Source: Nostoc sp. ATCC 53789
GTDB lineage: Bacteria; Cyanobacteriota; Cyanobacteriia; Cyanobacteriales; Nostocaceae
Length of the DNA stretch: 64,000 nucleotides
Direction of reading: 5' to 3'
NCBI RefSeq assembly: GCF_009873495.1
Contig: NZ_CP046703.1
Span: forward strand, 5,484,501-5,548,500
Shown here: one piece after another, positions 26,228-34,796 of the stretch
Layout of the letters: every line of letters begins with the position of its first letter
Numbering within the stretch: the stretch's first letter is position 1
The notes under the pieces: generated by a model
Told to the model about the DNA's origin: nothing
Seen by the model: the letters and a program-made list of their open reading frames with translations, nothing else
Database searches by the model: none
Made by a program: the position numbers and the translations under genes

Positions 26228-27307
26228 TCAATGTGAACGATAAGCAGGAAAAAAGTCTGATTCCAATAATTCTGATGCTGTTTTACCTATAACTTTCGCT
26301 CTTAAGTCCACCAATTTATAATATTTTTCCTCATTAATTATTAAGCGTAATGTTAAAAACTTGTGAGTCAGTTGAGAGAAACCCGCTTTGAAAATATATA
26401 AACTATCCTCATTTGAACTACCAACTCCACCCCCCAAGTGCAAAAATTCATTACCGCGTTTCTGTGCCCAATATCTTGCATAGTCGGTTTCTAAACTACC
26501 TGGTGATAAATGAACAAACTGATTTCTTGTTCCCCCAAGTGTGCTTTGCACAATTCCACAACATTCTGTATATAAACCAACACAAGCTATCTGATGTTCG
26601 TGTTCAACAATGCATAGATGAAGACTAACACCTAACAAATCATTCATTTGAGTAAAATATTCGGAATTAAAGGAATAGTATCCTGTCGTTGCATTGACAC
26701 GTTTCATGGTTTCTTCATAGATTGCAACAAATTCGTCCAAATAATCTTGGAATGGAACCATCTTGGCAATCATTCCGAGGCGCTTACACTTGTTAATTGT
26801 GCTACGATGACCCTTTCTGGTGTGAGTCCACAAGTTAGAAAGCCTCAAATCAACTGAGACTGTTTCGCCTGTAAGTTTCAAAGTTTCCGTTTGAGAGACT
26901 TTGGTGAAACTCTCATTAAGAATTGGATGCAAACGAAAGAAAGCGGAGCATATTCCCCTAGAGTGAAATTCCTGCTTCATGATATCTAGAGCAGCATCTA
27001 GAAATCCTGGTGTGTTAAGAGCTGCTTCACTGAGCAAGATTCCCGGATAGCCATAGGGGGAAACAACATCAAAAATATCTGCTGATTGTAGTCCTTCAAA
27101 GAGGATATCATTACATTTTCTGAGTAAATAAGGGACAAAAAACTTTTTTTCACCTTCAGTTATTAATATAGCTTCGGGGATAGTATCAGTTCTTTTAGCT
27201 TCTAAATAGCTGTACTCAGGCAAATGGTAAAAATCATGACGGATTTCTTGCAGGGTTTTTAACCACAAATCATTTGTTAATTCTATTATTTGTACTTGCA
27301 AATTCAT
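26228..27307 (-). CDS. FemAB/GNAT-fold acyl or aminoacyl transferase
   Basis: A 359-residue protein with the twin GNAT-like layout of FemAB and the acetyltransferase 6 (BioF2-like) group. The second half has the common signature: KGHRSTINKCKRLG, then EFVAIYEETMKRV, a Tyr-rich stretch, GGTRNQFVHLSPGSLETDYARYWA and the closing LHLGGGVG...SLYIFKAGFS. Members transfer amino acids from tRNA, or acyl groups from CoA or carrier proteins, to sugars or peptides. It sits next to an ATP-grasp ligase in an export-polysaccharide locus, so modifying an amino sugar is plausible, but the donor is not known. Confidence 0.8.
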   Translation of the reverse strand: MNLQVQIIELTNDLWLKTLQEIRHDFYHLPEYSYLEAKRTDTIPEAILITEGEKKFFVPYLLRKCNDILFEGLQSADIFDVVSPYGYPGILLSEAALNTPGFLDAALDIMKQEFHSRGICSAFFRLHPILNESFTKVSQTETLKLTGETVSVDLRLSNLWTHTRKGHRSTINKCKRLGMIAKMVPFQDYLDEFVAIYEETMKRVNATTGYYSFNSEYFTQMNDLLGVSLHLCIVEHEHQIACVGLYTECCGIVQSTLGGTRNQFVHLSPGSLETDYARYWAQKRGNEFLHLGGGVGSSNEDSLYIFKAGFSQLTHKFLTLRLIINEEKYYKLVDLRAKVIGKTASELLESDFFPAYRSH

Positions 27308-27346
27308 CTTATTTTCCCAAGTTATTTGGTTATATTTGACTATTTT

Positions 27347-28234
27347 TTATCTATCTTCTGTTGACCACAAAATAGGAAATATTGCTGGATCACTATAATC
27401 TGGATTGCCGTTGGGCAGTTTGCGACAGATACTGTCAAGAAAGTGATGAATTTGTTCTTTGTTATTCCAAAAAGGTTGATGGCGATTGGCATAGTCCTGT
27501 AAATATAAAGCAAATGCTAAACGTACTGAATTGCTGCAATTGGGATAGCTACCGTGAATAGTACAACAGTGGTGAAAGCTAACTTGACCTTTGTTGAGGA
27601 TGATAGGTACTTCAACAATTTCTCGTCCTTTTTGGGTAAATTTCTCTTCTATCTCTTTGAGATTCTGGTTATTGAAGCAACGCAGATGTTCAGTATCTGA
27701 CCACTTATGACTACCATCAAGAACAACGAGTGGTGCTTTATTTTCATCAATATCTTGGAAAGGTATCCAAGCGGAAAGCATTTTTTTAGAGGTGCAGTTA
27801 GAAGAATAAGAGTAATCGGTATGCCAGCCAACTACGCCTCCTTGATTGCTAATCGTGATGGGTGCCTTATAGATTAGCGTATCTTCAAATAATCGAATTT
27901 CTGTAGTTCTAGCTAGTTTCGCGGCGATCGCCCCAACAATTGGCTGAAGAACGAGCTTGCGTAGTTCTTTTTTCCGATAAGAAACGTGTTGATTATTGCG
28001 TACAGCGTCTCCATCTCCAGGCTTCCAGTCGCTGTAACCAGTACTATAGGGAAGTGTTGCGTCTCGCTCTCCGCGATAAAAATTTTCACTACCTGCGATC
28101 GCTTCATCTATAATCTCATCAGGTATAACTTTTTTGCTAATAAACCAGCCGTGTTCTTCATAAAAAGCAATATCTGACTCTGTGGGTAAAAGAGCTAGCT
28201 GATCTTGTGATAATTTGTAAGTAAAAGTTTTCAT
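27347..28234 (-). CDS. PhyH-family Fe(II)/2-oxoglutarate dioxygenase
   Basis: A 295-residue cupin-fold oxygenase. HTD in GVVGWHTDYSYSS gives the first His and Asp of the iron site, and CTIHGSYPNCSNSVRLAF gives the distal His plus the Arg that binds 2-oxoglutarate. DIAFYEEHGWFISKKVI at the N-terminus is the usual PhyH opening. The ATG at 28234 has AGGA about nine bases upstream; a frame extension to an ATG at 28315 would overlap the preceding gene by four bases but put GGAGG right against the start. It probably hydroxylates a small molecule or sugar-linked group made by the neighbouring genes. Confidence 0.85.
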   Translation of the reverse strand: MKTFTYKLSQDQLALLPTESDIAFYEEHGWFISKKVIPDEIIDEAIAGSENFYRGERDATLPYSTGYSDWKPGDGDAVRNNQHVSYRKKELRKLVLQPIVGAIAAKLARTTEIRLFEDTLIYKAPITISNQGGVVGWHTDYSYSSNCTSKKMLSAWIPFQDIDENKAPLVVLDGSHKWSDTEHLRCFNNQNLKEIEEKFTQKGREIVEVPIILNKGQVSFHHCCTIHGSYPNCSNSVRLAFALYLQDYANRHQPFWNNKEQIHHFLDSICRKLPNGNPDYSDPAIFPILWSTEDR

Positions 28235-28311
28235 GTAATAGATCCTGCTTACTTTCAAAACTTCAAAACATTGTGCGGACAACAATAAATTATTGAATTT
28301 TGAATTACTTT

Positions 28312-29418
28312 TCATCCTCCAATCATGGAGATAGCAAGATTGTCATATTGTTGAAAAAATTCTCGAAATTTTGCTGCCACACGACTAATATCATCTAAAG
28401 AGTAACGTTGATCTGTTGGTATTGTTAAAATGCGTTTTGACAAATCTATTGCTAAAGGGTCATTAGATGAATTTTCTGGCGTTTGCGGCCAATGAATCGG
28501 TGGAAATATATTTTGACTTATTAAGTAGTTACGTAAAGCTTCTCGATTTTCTGGATCTTTACAGACAATTATACTGTTGAATGGCACAGAACCATCGGGC
28601 CAAGAGGTAAAAAGGGGTGTCCAATTAGGATGGTTTGTAATTGATATCCAAGCTAAAAATTGTTTGACATTTTTTTCCCTTTTTCGCCTAAATTCTCCAA
28701 TGTTTAGGCAGTTTAAAATATTAGAAGTAAAAGTTGAAGCTGCATAATTAGTTTCGCAATCAAGCTCTTCCTCACTTTCAATCTCTAGTCGCCGATAGAT
28801 ATTTTTCGAGATATTTGCACCACTAATATAAGCTCGTTTTAACAGCATCGCAGTCAGCTTTTTACAACTAGCTGGTGATTCTGAAGAAGCTTTTGGCAAC
28901 TTAATATTTTGGGGTGACCAGATAATACCTCCATTTGGGATTGGCAGAGTTTTACGTAGAGAAGCTATAGCATAGTGAGCATTACTTTGCTGTGCCCAAG
29001 AAGAAAAAGGGTCGTGGCTATGGTCTTCAATTAAGATAATCTCATTATGTTTAGATAGCCAATCTTGCCAACATTTTCTTTGTCTAACCCCAAATAAGTT
29101 AACTGCTAAAACTAAATCACCTGGGAAAGTATTGAGGGAGTTAAAATCTGGGGATTCTTCAGTTGGCAAATCTCGATACCAACATATCTCAAAATATTTT
29201 TTGAGTTTTGTTGCAAAATCCATGCATGAAAAAGATGGCAAATGCAGTCGTAGCTGACGGACTTGATTCTGATTTAATAGATTGTTGAGAGAAATCAAAC
29301 AAGCTGTACCAGTGGAAAAAAGTTCATATAGCTTAGGTAGGAAATTGTTAGTTTTAGATGCCATTAAAAACTCATTTGACCAATCAAATTCAGAACCTAC
29401 TTCCCATCTTTTTTCCAT
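28312..29418 (-). CDS. DegT-like PLP-dependent aminotransferase homologue
   Basis: A 368-residue fold-type I protein that lacks the early glycine-rich phosphate loop in its common form. The central region is recognisable: LVLAVNLFGVRQ, EIILIEDHSHDPFSSW (Asp facing the PLP ring) and SLRKTLPIPNGGII, whose Lys fits the Schiff-base position. Proteins of this divergent group occur in lipopolysaccharide loci, where they aminate or otherwise act on nucleotide sugars. The next gene, the PhyH oxygenase, starts close by. It may be a second, more specialised aminotransferase in the locus. Confidence 0.7.
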   Translation of the reverse strand: MEKRWEVGSEFDWSNEFLMASKTNNFLPKLYELFSTGTACLISLNNLLNQNQVRQLRLHLPSFSCMDFATKLKKYFEICWYRDLPTEESPDFNSLNTFPGDLVLAVNLFGVRQRKCWQDWLSKHNEIILIEDHSHDPFSSWAQQSNAHYAIASLRKTLPIPNGGIIWSPQNIKLPKASSESPASCKKLTAMLLKRAYISGANISKNIYRRLEIESEEELDCETNYAASTFTSNILNCLNIGEFRRKREKNVKQFLAWISITNHPNWTPLFTSWPDGSVPFNSIIVCKDPENREALRNYLISQNIFPPIHWPQTPENSSNDPLAIDLSKRILTIPTDQRYSLDDISRVAAKFREFFQQYDNLAISMIGG

Positions 29419-29594
29419 AAATATTAACCTGAAATAATAGGATTTATTACAAGAAATTTCTTTCGTTATTGTGAAGATAATCTCTTGTCTTGGCGAAGTT
29501 ATGAAGCGTTAGCGAGTTCACGAGCTTCGAAAAACCTCACTCAGACTTTTCTCAGTCTTCTGCCTTATTTATTGAGAGTTTGTACAATAATATT

Positions 29595-30251
29595 TCATAC
29601 TTCTCTAGTACTACCTTGAAATTCTTCACCTGTAGCGTAGCCTTCTTGGCTAATATTTTCTTTTTTCAAAACTTTGAACAGAGTTAAAACCAGAATTTTC
29701 AAGTCCAACCATAGATTCCAATTGTCAATGTACCAAATATCTAATCTGAATTTCTCTTCCCAACATCCATCTAATAATCGGCGACCATTGATTTGCGCCC
29801 AACCTGTGATACCCGGTTTGACATTGTGGCGACGTGCTTGTTCGAGGCTGTAACGGTCAAGATACTGTACCAGTAAAGGACGAGGGCCTACCAAACTCAT
29901 GTCACCCTTGAGGACGTTCCAAAGTTGTGGGAGTTCGTCCAAACTGGTTTGACGAAGAAATTCACCAAAAGGCGTGAGGCGTTTCTCATCAGGGAGAAGA
30001 TTACCTTTGGCATCGCGTTCATCCGTCATAGTGCGGAACTTGTAAAAATTGAAAATACGAGCATTTTTACCGGGACGGGGTTGGATAAAAATAACTGGAT
30101 AACCCATACGGAGATAAATAGCGATCGCAATTATCAATATCACTGGAGAAAGAGCTAAAAGGGCGATCGCTGCTACAAATCTATCTAATATAGACTTGAT
30201 TAATCTGCTACTTTTTATAGAAATATGTTGCTGTAAATATTTGCTGTTCAT
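29595..30251 (-). CDS. Undecaprenyl-phosphate phosphosugar transferase, PglC-like
   Basis: A 218-residue monotopic enzyme that starts polymer assembly by moving a sugar phosphate from UDP-sugar to undecaprenyl phosphate. Residues about 15-45 form the re-entrant hydrophobic helix (LDRFVAAIALLALSPVIL). Then come the family motifs FYKFRTMTDERD, SLDELPQLWNVLKGDMSLVGPRP (with the Asp-Glu catalytic pair) and PGITGWAQINGR. The short length, with no extra N-terminal membrane bundle, and the wording of the motifs match the PglC/EpsL group, which uses diacetylbacillosamine or a related sugar. I chose the ATG at 30251 over a TTG eight codons earlier. Confidence 0.92.
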   Translation of the reverse strand: MNSKYLQQHISIKSSRLIKSILDRFVAAIALLALSPVILIIAIAIYLRMGYPVIFIQPRPGKNARIFNFYKFRTMTDERDAKGNLLPDEKRLTPFGEFLRQTSLDELPQLWNVLKGDMSLVGPRPLLVQYLDRYSLEQARRHNVKPGITGWAQINGRRLLDGCWEEKFRLDIWYIDNWNLWLDLKILVLTLFKVLKKENISQEGYATGEEFQGSTREV

Positions 30252-30304
30252 AGCTATATTCTTCACTTTTGTCAACTAAAATCAGTAATCAAGGTATATA
30301 ACTT

Positions 30305-31609
30305 TTATCGAAAAAATTGAGCGCAGATACTTTGCTTTTCCCCTTTCAAGACTTTGCTGCTACTGCTGCTAGCAATTTTGAAGATATGTACACCAAGTGG
30401 TTGAAATTCGGTATTCAACACTCCATCGGTAAGCGGAACTGTCTTGTTTTCAAATAGAACAGTTGCTTCGGTGGGCGTATTCGGAAGACCAGTAAAAATA
30501 ACCGAAACAGGTTCATTTGCTGAGTTGACGGCAATAACGTAGGTAGATTGATTCCAAACAGTTGTCAGGAGATTAATAGAAGGAAAGCTGAGTGGCTGTT
30601 TCATACCATAGGTGTAGAACTTCTCTGTCCTTGTTGGCCCAGCGATAATCTCAAAGCTCACATTATCTAGCCTCGTGCCATACAAGATAGCCGAGCCCAA
30701 TTGCTCTGGCCCTACGATCTCTCCAGCAGCCTTATGATATGTTTGCAAAACACTTTCTAGATTTGGATGGTCACGCTCATGCCAGTAAGAAAAAATGAGA
30801 ATCCCCCTAGCACCAGATACAATAGACTGCCAGAAATCGTGATAGGCGCCTTCAGTTGTGGCGATCGCATTGCCCGATTCGTGAAAAAGTTCCAGAATTG
30901 CTACAGGAGTTTTTTCTCCATTCAGATAATCAGGGCCTATTTTGGCTTTTGCTAGCTTGATCCCCTTTAGTGTGGTTTCTATCCGCCATCGCACCCATGC
31001 ATGTGGCACCCCTATATAGTTTGTGTAAACACTGGAGGGAATGATATCCAAATAAGGTACATACTGCTGGACACTTGTAGCATCATAGTGACCGGGGATG
31101 TACATATAATTTGGTCGCTTTTTTGGGTCATATTTGCGTGTCCAACTCGCATAATTGGTGACTATCGCCATTTCTCCATCTCTCCAATAGCGCCGTTCTT
31201 CAGGAAATTCCCACCACGCTACTCGATCGCTCTTAGCAAGAGCAGTTATCTTCTTTGCCGCTTGCACTTCTGGTATCGGCTCAGATTTACCTGGCAGGCT
31301 GGCAAGAGCAAGCATCTTACCCTTAGCTACAGTCTCAAGAAAAGAAGGGGTAAAATGATATGTCTGGGCGATTTTCCATCCGAATTGCCGCACTCTCTGC
31401 ATATCTTGTGCTTCGTGTATGGAGTATAGTCCTAACGGAAATTGCTTACTCTTAGGGTATATATCTTGTCCAAAAACTTCTGTATTTGTTGCTGTAAAGA
31501 CGAGGGACGCAACAACAATTCCAACGGCTGCTAGTAACTTATCAGCACAACGTAAGAATTTTATTTTCGACCAATGTTTCCACTTTTTAAATGCCAGAAT
31601 GCGTTTCAT
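30305..31609 (-). CDS. Exported glycosidase-like protein
   Basis: A 434-residue protein with a basic N-terminus (up to about residue 22), a hydrophobic segment (LLAAVGIVVASLVFTATNTEVFG) and a likely signal cleavage after it. The middle (about 55-320) looks like an alpha/beta barrel: GLYSIHEAQDMQRVRQFGW, YIPGHYDA, DIIPSSVYTNYIG, LELFHESGNA, GARGILIFSYWHERD, all typical of exported glycoside hydrolase-like proteins. A C-terminal beta domain of about 90 residues follows. No GH family is named with confidence. Its start overlaps the end of the glycosyltransferase before it by 23 bp. It may trim or bind the polymer outside the membrane. Confidence 0.6.
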   Translation of the reverse strand: MKRILAFKKWKHWSKIKFLRCADKLLAAVGIVVASLVFTATNTEVFGQDIYPKSKQFPLGLYSIHEAQDMQRVRQFGWKIAQTYHFTPSFLETVAKGKMLALASLPGKSEPIPEVQAAKKITALAKSDRVAWWEFPEERRYWRDGEMAIVTNYASWTRKYDPKKRPNYMYIPGHYDATSVQQYVPYLDIIPSSVYTNYIGVPHAWVRWRIETTLKGIKLAKAKIGPDYLNGEKTPVAILELFHESGNAIATTEGAYHDFWQSIVSGARGILIFSYWHERDHPNLESVLQTYHKAAGEIVGPEQLGSAILYGTRLDNVSFEIIAGPTRTEKFYTYGMKQPLSFPSINLLTTVWNQSTYVIAVNSANEPVSVIFTGLPNTPTEATVLFENKTVPLTDGVLNTEFQPLGVHIFKIASSSSSKVLKGEKQSICAQFFR

Positions 31610-32840
31610 TTAAAACCTTCTGAAAAACATTTGCTAGTTTCTTGTACAAAATATCCCGATCAAATACTGTGTCTGCAAGTTTTCTTGCAGCAGCCTGAGC
31701 GCTTTGTAAGCACTCAGAGCTATTTAAAAATTTTGCAAGTTGAATTGCAGCAACTTTTGGATCGTTGCTAGAAATGCTAATACCAGCACCAGACTGTTCG
31801 AGAATTTCTTTTTGCCAACCGCCATAGTTAATTACGACTGGACGGCCTGCTGCTAGGGCATCAAAGAATTTATTAGCTGAATTATGCTCCATCTCAGGAA
31901 TTGGCTTAAACAAGGAGGTGGCAACGGTACATGCAGAAAGAAGTGCTGGCATTTCAGCTTTGGGAATAGGTGGCCACATCCAGAAGTTTTTTTCCAAAAT
32001 CCCTAATTGACTACTAGCTTCTCTGACTTCACTTTCACAGGCACCTGAACCAACCACCAGAAATTTAGCTTCAGGTATGATATTTCTCATGTGACTTGCT
32101 AAATAAGCCAAGTAGTTGACTCCATTTATATGCCCCAATGTACCGGTGTAAACAATCAAAGGCCCGCCAGATAATTCGGGATGCTGGCGGAGAAACTCTA
32201 ATCCAATTGTTTCTGAAATGTTAAAACGTGCATTATCGCAAGCATTAGGAATCACTTCTACTTTCTCAGCAGGAATACCCTGTTTGACGATGCCTTCTTT
32301 CATACCAGGAGAAAGCGCCACAATATGAGAAGCATTTTGATAAGCTATCAGTTCTAATTGCCGAGCCAAAAATATAGCTAATGGTGAGCGTACAGCTTTC
32401 ATCGCTATTGGCATTTCTGGCCAGAGATCTCTGACTTCAAAAACATAAGGAGTCCCATGTAACCATTTTCGCAATAAAGCTGGTATTGCAATAGTAAGCG
32501 GTGTGCTAGTAGCAAAAGTGAGGTCAGCTTTTTCTTCTCGCAGGACTTGTAAAGAAGACCTTACAGCAAAACTCAAAAATGCCAAAATTCTCCGCGAGAA
32601 GCTCATGTAATTACTGTACTTCAAAGGAATAACATTTAATTTAAAACTAACATTTTTGGTGTTGAACAATTTCAGGATATTAACGGCGGGAATTCCATGA
32701 ATTTCCGAGTCACCGCAAAACATACAAACTTGCCATTTATCTTGGACAAGACGAGTCGAAAACTCCCAGGATCTTGTGCCTCCAGAAACTGTGGGAATAG
32801 AAAAATATTGATGTAAATAAATTAATGTGCGAGTATCCAT
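31587..32840 (-). CDS. Family 4 glycosyltransferase
   Basis: A 417-residue GT-B enzyme. The N-terminal domain opens with LIYLHQYFSIPTVSGGTRSWEF, an acceptor-side glycine loop, and has PYVFEVRDLWPEMP. The C-terminal domain has LIVYTGTLGHINGVNYL and the nucleotide-sugar region MEHNSANKFFDALAAGRPVV, where a Glu/Asn pair replaces the commoner E-x7-E. The start shares one base with the stop of the preceding truncated gene (TGATG), a sign of translational coupling; AGAGG lies ten bases upstream. It adds one sugar to the lipid-linked repeat in the cytoplasm; donor and acceptor cannot be told. Confidence 0.9.
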   Translation of the reverse strand: MDTRTLIYLHQYFSIPTVSGGTRSWEFSTRLVQDKWQVCMFCGDSEIHGIPAVNILKLFNTKNVSFKLNVIPLKYSNYMSFSRRILAFLSFAVRSSLQVLREEKADLTFATSTPLTIAIPALLRKWLHGTPYVFEVRDLWPEMPIAMKAVRSPLAIFLARQLELIAYQNASHIVALSPGMKEGIVKQGIPAEKVEVIPNACDNARFNISETIGLEFLRQHPELSGGPLIVYTGTLGHINGVNYLAYLASHMRNIIPEAKFLVVGSGACESEVREASSQLGILEKNFWMWPPIPKAEMPALLSACTVATSLFKPIPEMEHNSANKFFDALAAGRPVVINYGGWQKEILEQSGAGISISSNDPKVAAIQLAKFLNSSECLQSAQAAARKLADTVFDRDILYKKLANVFQKVLNETHSGI

Positions 32841-33217
32841 CAACGTTGAACCTCTGGAGAATTATTTGACTTAACAATTACATCTGCAATTTTGTAATTT
32901 GGATGCAATAAGTTGAAATATTCTTGAAGTGACTGCTTGCCAATCTGGTTCCAAGAATATTTTTCTTCTACTAAATTTCGTGCCGCCTGTCCTCTTTTTG
33001 AAAGTTCTAATCGCGCGGCTAAAACATCTTGCATACCTTTAGCGATCGCTGCTGGAGTATCTTCCACAGACCATCCAGCCCCAGCCGCTTCCACTTCACC
33101 TGCAATATTAGTACCAGGTGTGAGTAGACAAGGTATTCCATAAGATAAAGCCTCTAATACTGCTATTGGATGTCCTTCAAAACGGAAGGTATGTATCAAC
33201 AAATCAAATTCATACAT
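32840..33217 (-). pseudogene. C-terminal fragment of a family 4 glycosyltransferase
   Basis: 125 codons matching only the last third of a GT4 enzyme. FRFEGHPIAVLEALSYGIPC carries the E-x7-E nucleotide-sugar motif, and TPGTNIAGEVEAAGAGWSV and a closing helix follow. The whole acceptor domain and half of the donor domain are absent. A proper ribosome-binding site (AGGAGAG nine bases before the ATG) means the fragment may still be translated. The wzy gene and an N-terminal glycosyltransferase fragment lie just upstream, so recombination at this point is likely. Confidence 0.7.
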
Positions 33218-33260
33218 AAAATTGATTCTCTCCTGTTCAAACTATAGATTTGAATCTTTA

Positions 33261-34460
33261 TTAGACCCTTTGATTTTTTGTAGCTATAGTAGGAACTTGG
33301 TTTTGTATCAAAATTGGTAGTGCTAATATTAGGCTTATAATTGAATAGTTGTCATATAATGTTCCAGACAATAGAGAACCTATATAAATTGGTGAACAAA
33401 TTATAGTTATAATTTTCCAGTTTTTATTTAATTTTCCTTTCCATAAAAGTATTCCATACATTGCCGTAAATCCTATAAGAATAACACAGGGTAAAAAGCC
33501 ACCATTATATAGCAGGTCTAGATAAATATTGTGAGGATAGGAATATATATATTGGCTTCCTTCTCCGAATAAAAAATTATCTTTTATAAAAAAAGATGTC
33601 AAATTTTGCCAATATCCTTCCCTGACTGCAATAGAACTAGAGGACGCACCACGGTCATAAAACCAAAATACTCTAGAATCAATAATAGCTTTAGAAAAGC
33701 TTGAATTTATAGCGAGTATAAAAAGAGTAAATATTGTAGCTATAGTAGCAAATTTTAGCCAATTCAATTTGATAGATAGTACTGTGTAAACAAAAGATAA
33801 TGTCATAACAATTCCTACTATTGTTGCACCTCTAGAACCTGTTTTAACCATTAGAGACAATGCAATAACTAAACAAAATATCGTAGTGATTAAGCTAAGT
33901 ATTGAAATTTTTTCTTTTTTGCTAGAGTAATTTTCATGAACCAATACGAGATTTAGCAAGAAAATAGTTCCAATAATTCTGTAGTAAATATTGGGCCCAA
34001 ATATAAAGGATTGTCTTGGCTCGTTTCCAGAAAACTGTTGAGATAATACTCCAAGAAAAATTAGTGTCATGGCAGGCAGCCATTGAACTATCTTACAACC
34101 TGGACTATTACTGAGCAATCGCTCGATTACATGAGTGCCAAAAACAAGAATATTAACATATAAAATTCCTGATATAGCGCCAAAATAATAGTCAAAATTG
34201 TATTGATAAAATTGAATAAAAATAGGTAAAAGAGCGAGAAAAATGAATATTTGAGCAGAAATTTCTGCTGGGCTTAAAATAAAGTTTCTTCTCAGGACAA
34301 AAACTATTGTCCAAAAAACAAAAAATAAAGGAATTTCATACACCGTTTTATTCTCTCCAGGAAATGTCGAACAAAAAATCAAAATTAAGTCAATAGGTAA
34401 AAGAATTACGTTATTCCAAAAATCCTGATTTAATGTTTTTTTAATGATCATATTTGACAT
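33261..34460 (-). CDS. wzy: O-antigen polymerase/ligase-like membrane protein (Wzy)
   Basis: A 399-residue protein with about ten transmembrane helices and a periplasmic loop in the second half. The Wzy/WaaL family marks are KTGSRGATIVGIVM in a central helix pair and SYPHNIYLDLLYNGG after the large loop. It would join lipid-linked repeats flipped by the Wzx next to it. The gene is more AT-rich than its neighbours and is flanked by two incomplete glycosyltransferase genes, which suggests it arrived by recombination. No strong ribosome-binding site was seen before the ATG. Confidence 0.88.
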   Translation of the reverse strand: MSNMIIKKTLNQDFWNNVILLPIDLILIFCSTFPGENKTVYEIPLFFVFWTIVFVLRRNFILSPAEISAQIFIFLALLPIFIQFYQYNFDYYFGAISGILYVNILVFGTHVIERLLSNSPGCKIVQWLPAMTLIFLGVLSQQFSGNEPRQSFIFGPNIYYRIIGTIFLLNLVLVHENYSSKKEKISILSLITTIFCLVIALSLMVKTGSRGATIVGIVMTLSFVYTVLSIKLNWLKFATIATIFTLFILAINSSFSKAIIDSRVFWFYDRGASSSSIAVREGYWQNLTSFFIKDNFLFGEGSQYIYSYPHNIYLDLLYNGGFLPCVILIGFTAMYGILLWKGKLNKNWKIITIICSPIYIGSLLSGTLYDNYSIISLILALPILIQNQVPTIATKNQRV

Positions 34461-34475
34461 TAATTTGTACCAATA

Positions 34476-34796
34476 TTATGACTTTGAGAACACACAAGGT
34501 AGTCCTGTTGCGTACTCGTGTAAGATACGTTTGAAATTAGGAGCATAAAACCAGGATCGTGACGGATGAGAACATAGAATAACCTTGCTACCAAGGGCAC
34601 AGATTTCTTCATCGTAAGCGCTGGGCTGGGCTGTGTTAACCAGAAAATCCATCTGGAAGCGATCGCAATCAATGTGCCGCAAAATGTACATTAGCCAGGT
34701 TTCGATTCCACCCCTGTTCATCCCTGCAACAATATGGAGGATACGTATTGAATGCTCATCGACATTCTGGATATCTCTAGAGTTTGTGTAGTGCAT
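34476..34796 (-). pseudogene. N-terminal fragment of a family 4 glycosyltransferase
   Basis: 106 codons that match the first quarter of an EpsF-like GT4 enzyme: RILHIVAGMNRGGIETWLM (glycine loop), FQMDFLVNTAQPSAYDEEI and FKRILHEYA. After this the frame loses resemblance, ending ATGLPCVFSKS. The adjacent frame reads DYLVCSQSHNIG, similar to the next expected segment (D-VHSH-H), so a frameshift followed by truncation at wzy is likely. It keeps a good ribosome-binding site (AGGAG, nine bases before the ATG) inside the end of wzx. Confidence 0.7.

Noticed and set aside
29480-29560. Imperfect inverted repeat GAAGCGTTAGCGAG / CACGAGCTTCG
   Set aside because: It looks like a common short cyanobacterial repeat, but it is too imperfect to call a terminator or mobile element.
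31001-31429. A 142-codon plus-strand frame opposite the exported glycosidase-like gene
   Set aside because: It lies wholly antisense to a well-supported gene with a signal peptide and domain pattern.
34460-34672. A 70-codon minus-strand frame overlapping the glycosyltransferase fragment
   Set aside because: It is mostly the shadow of the real frame; only its end (DYLVCSQSHNIG) is informative, as a sign of a frameshift.
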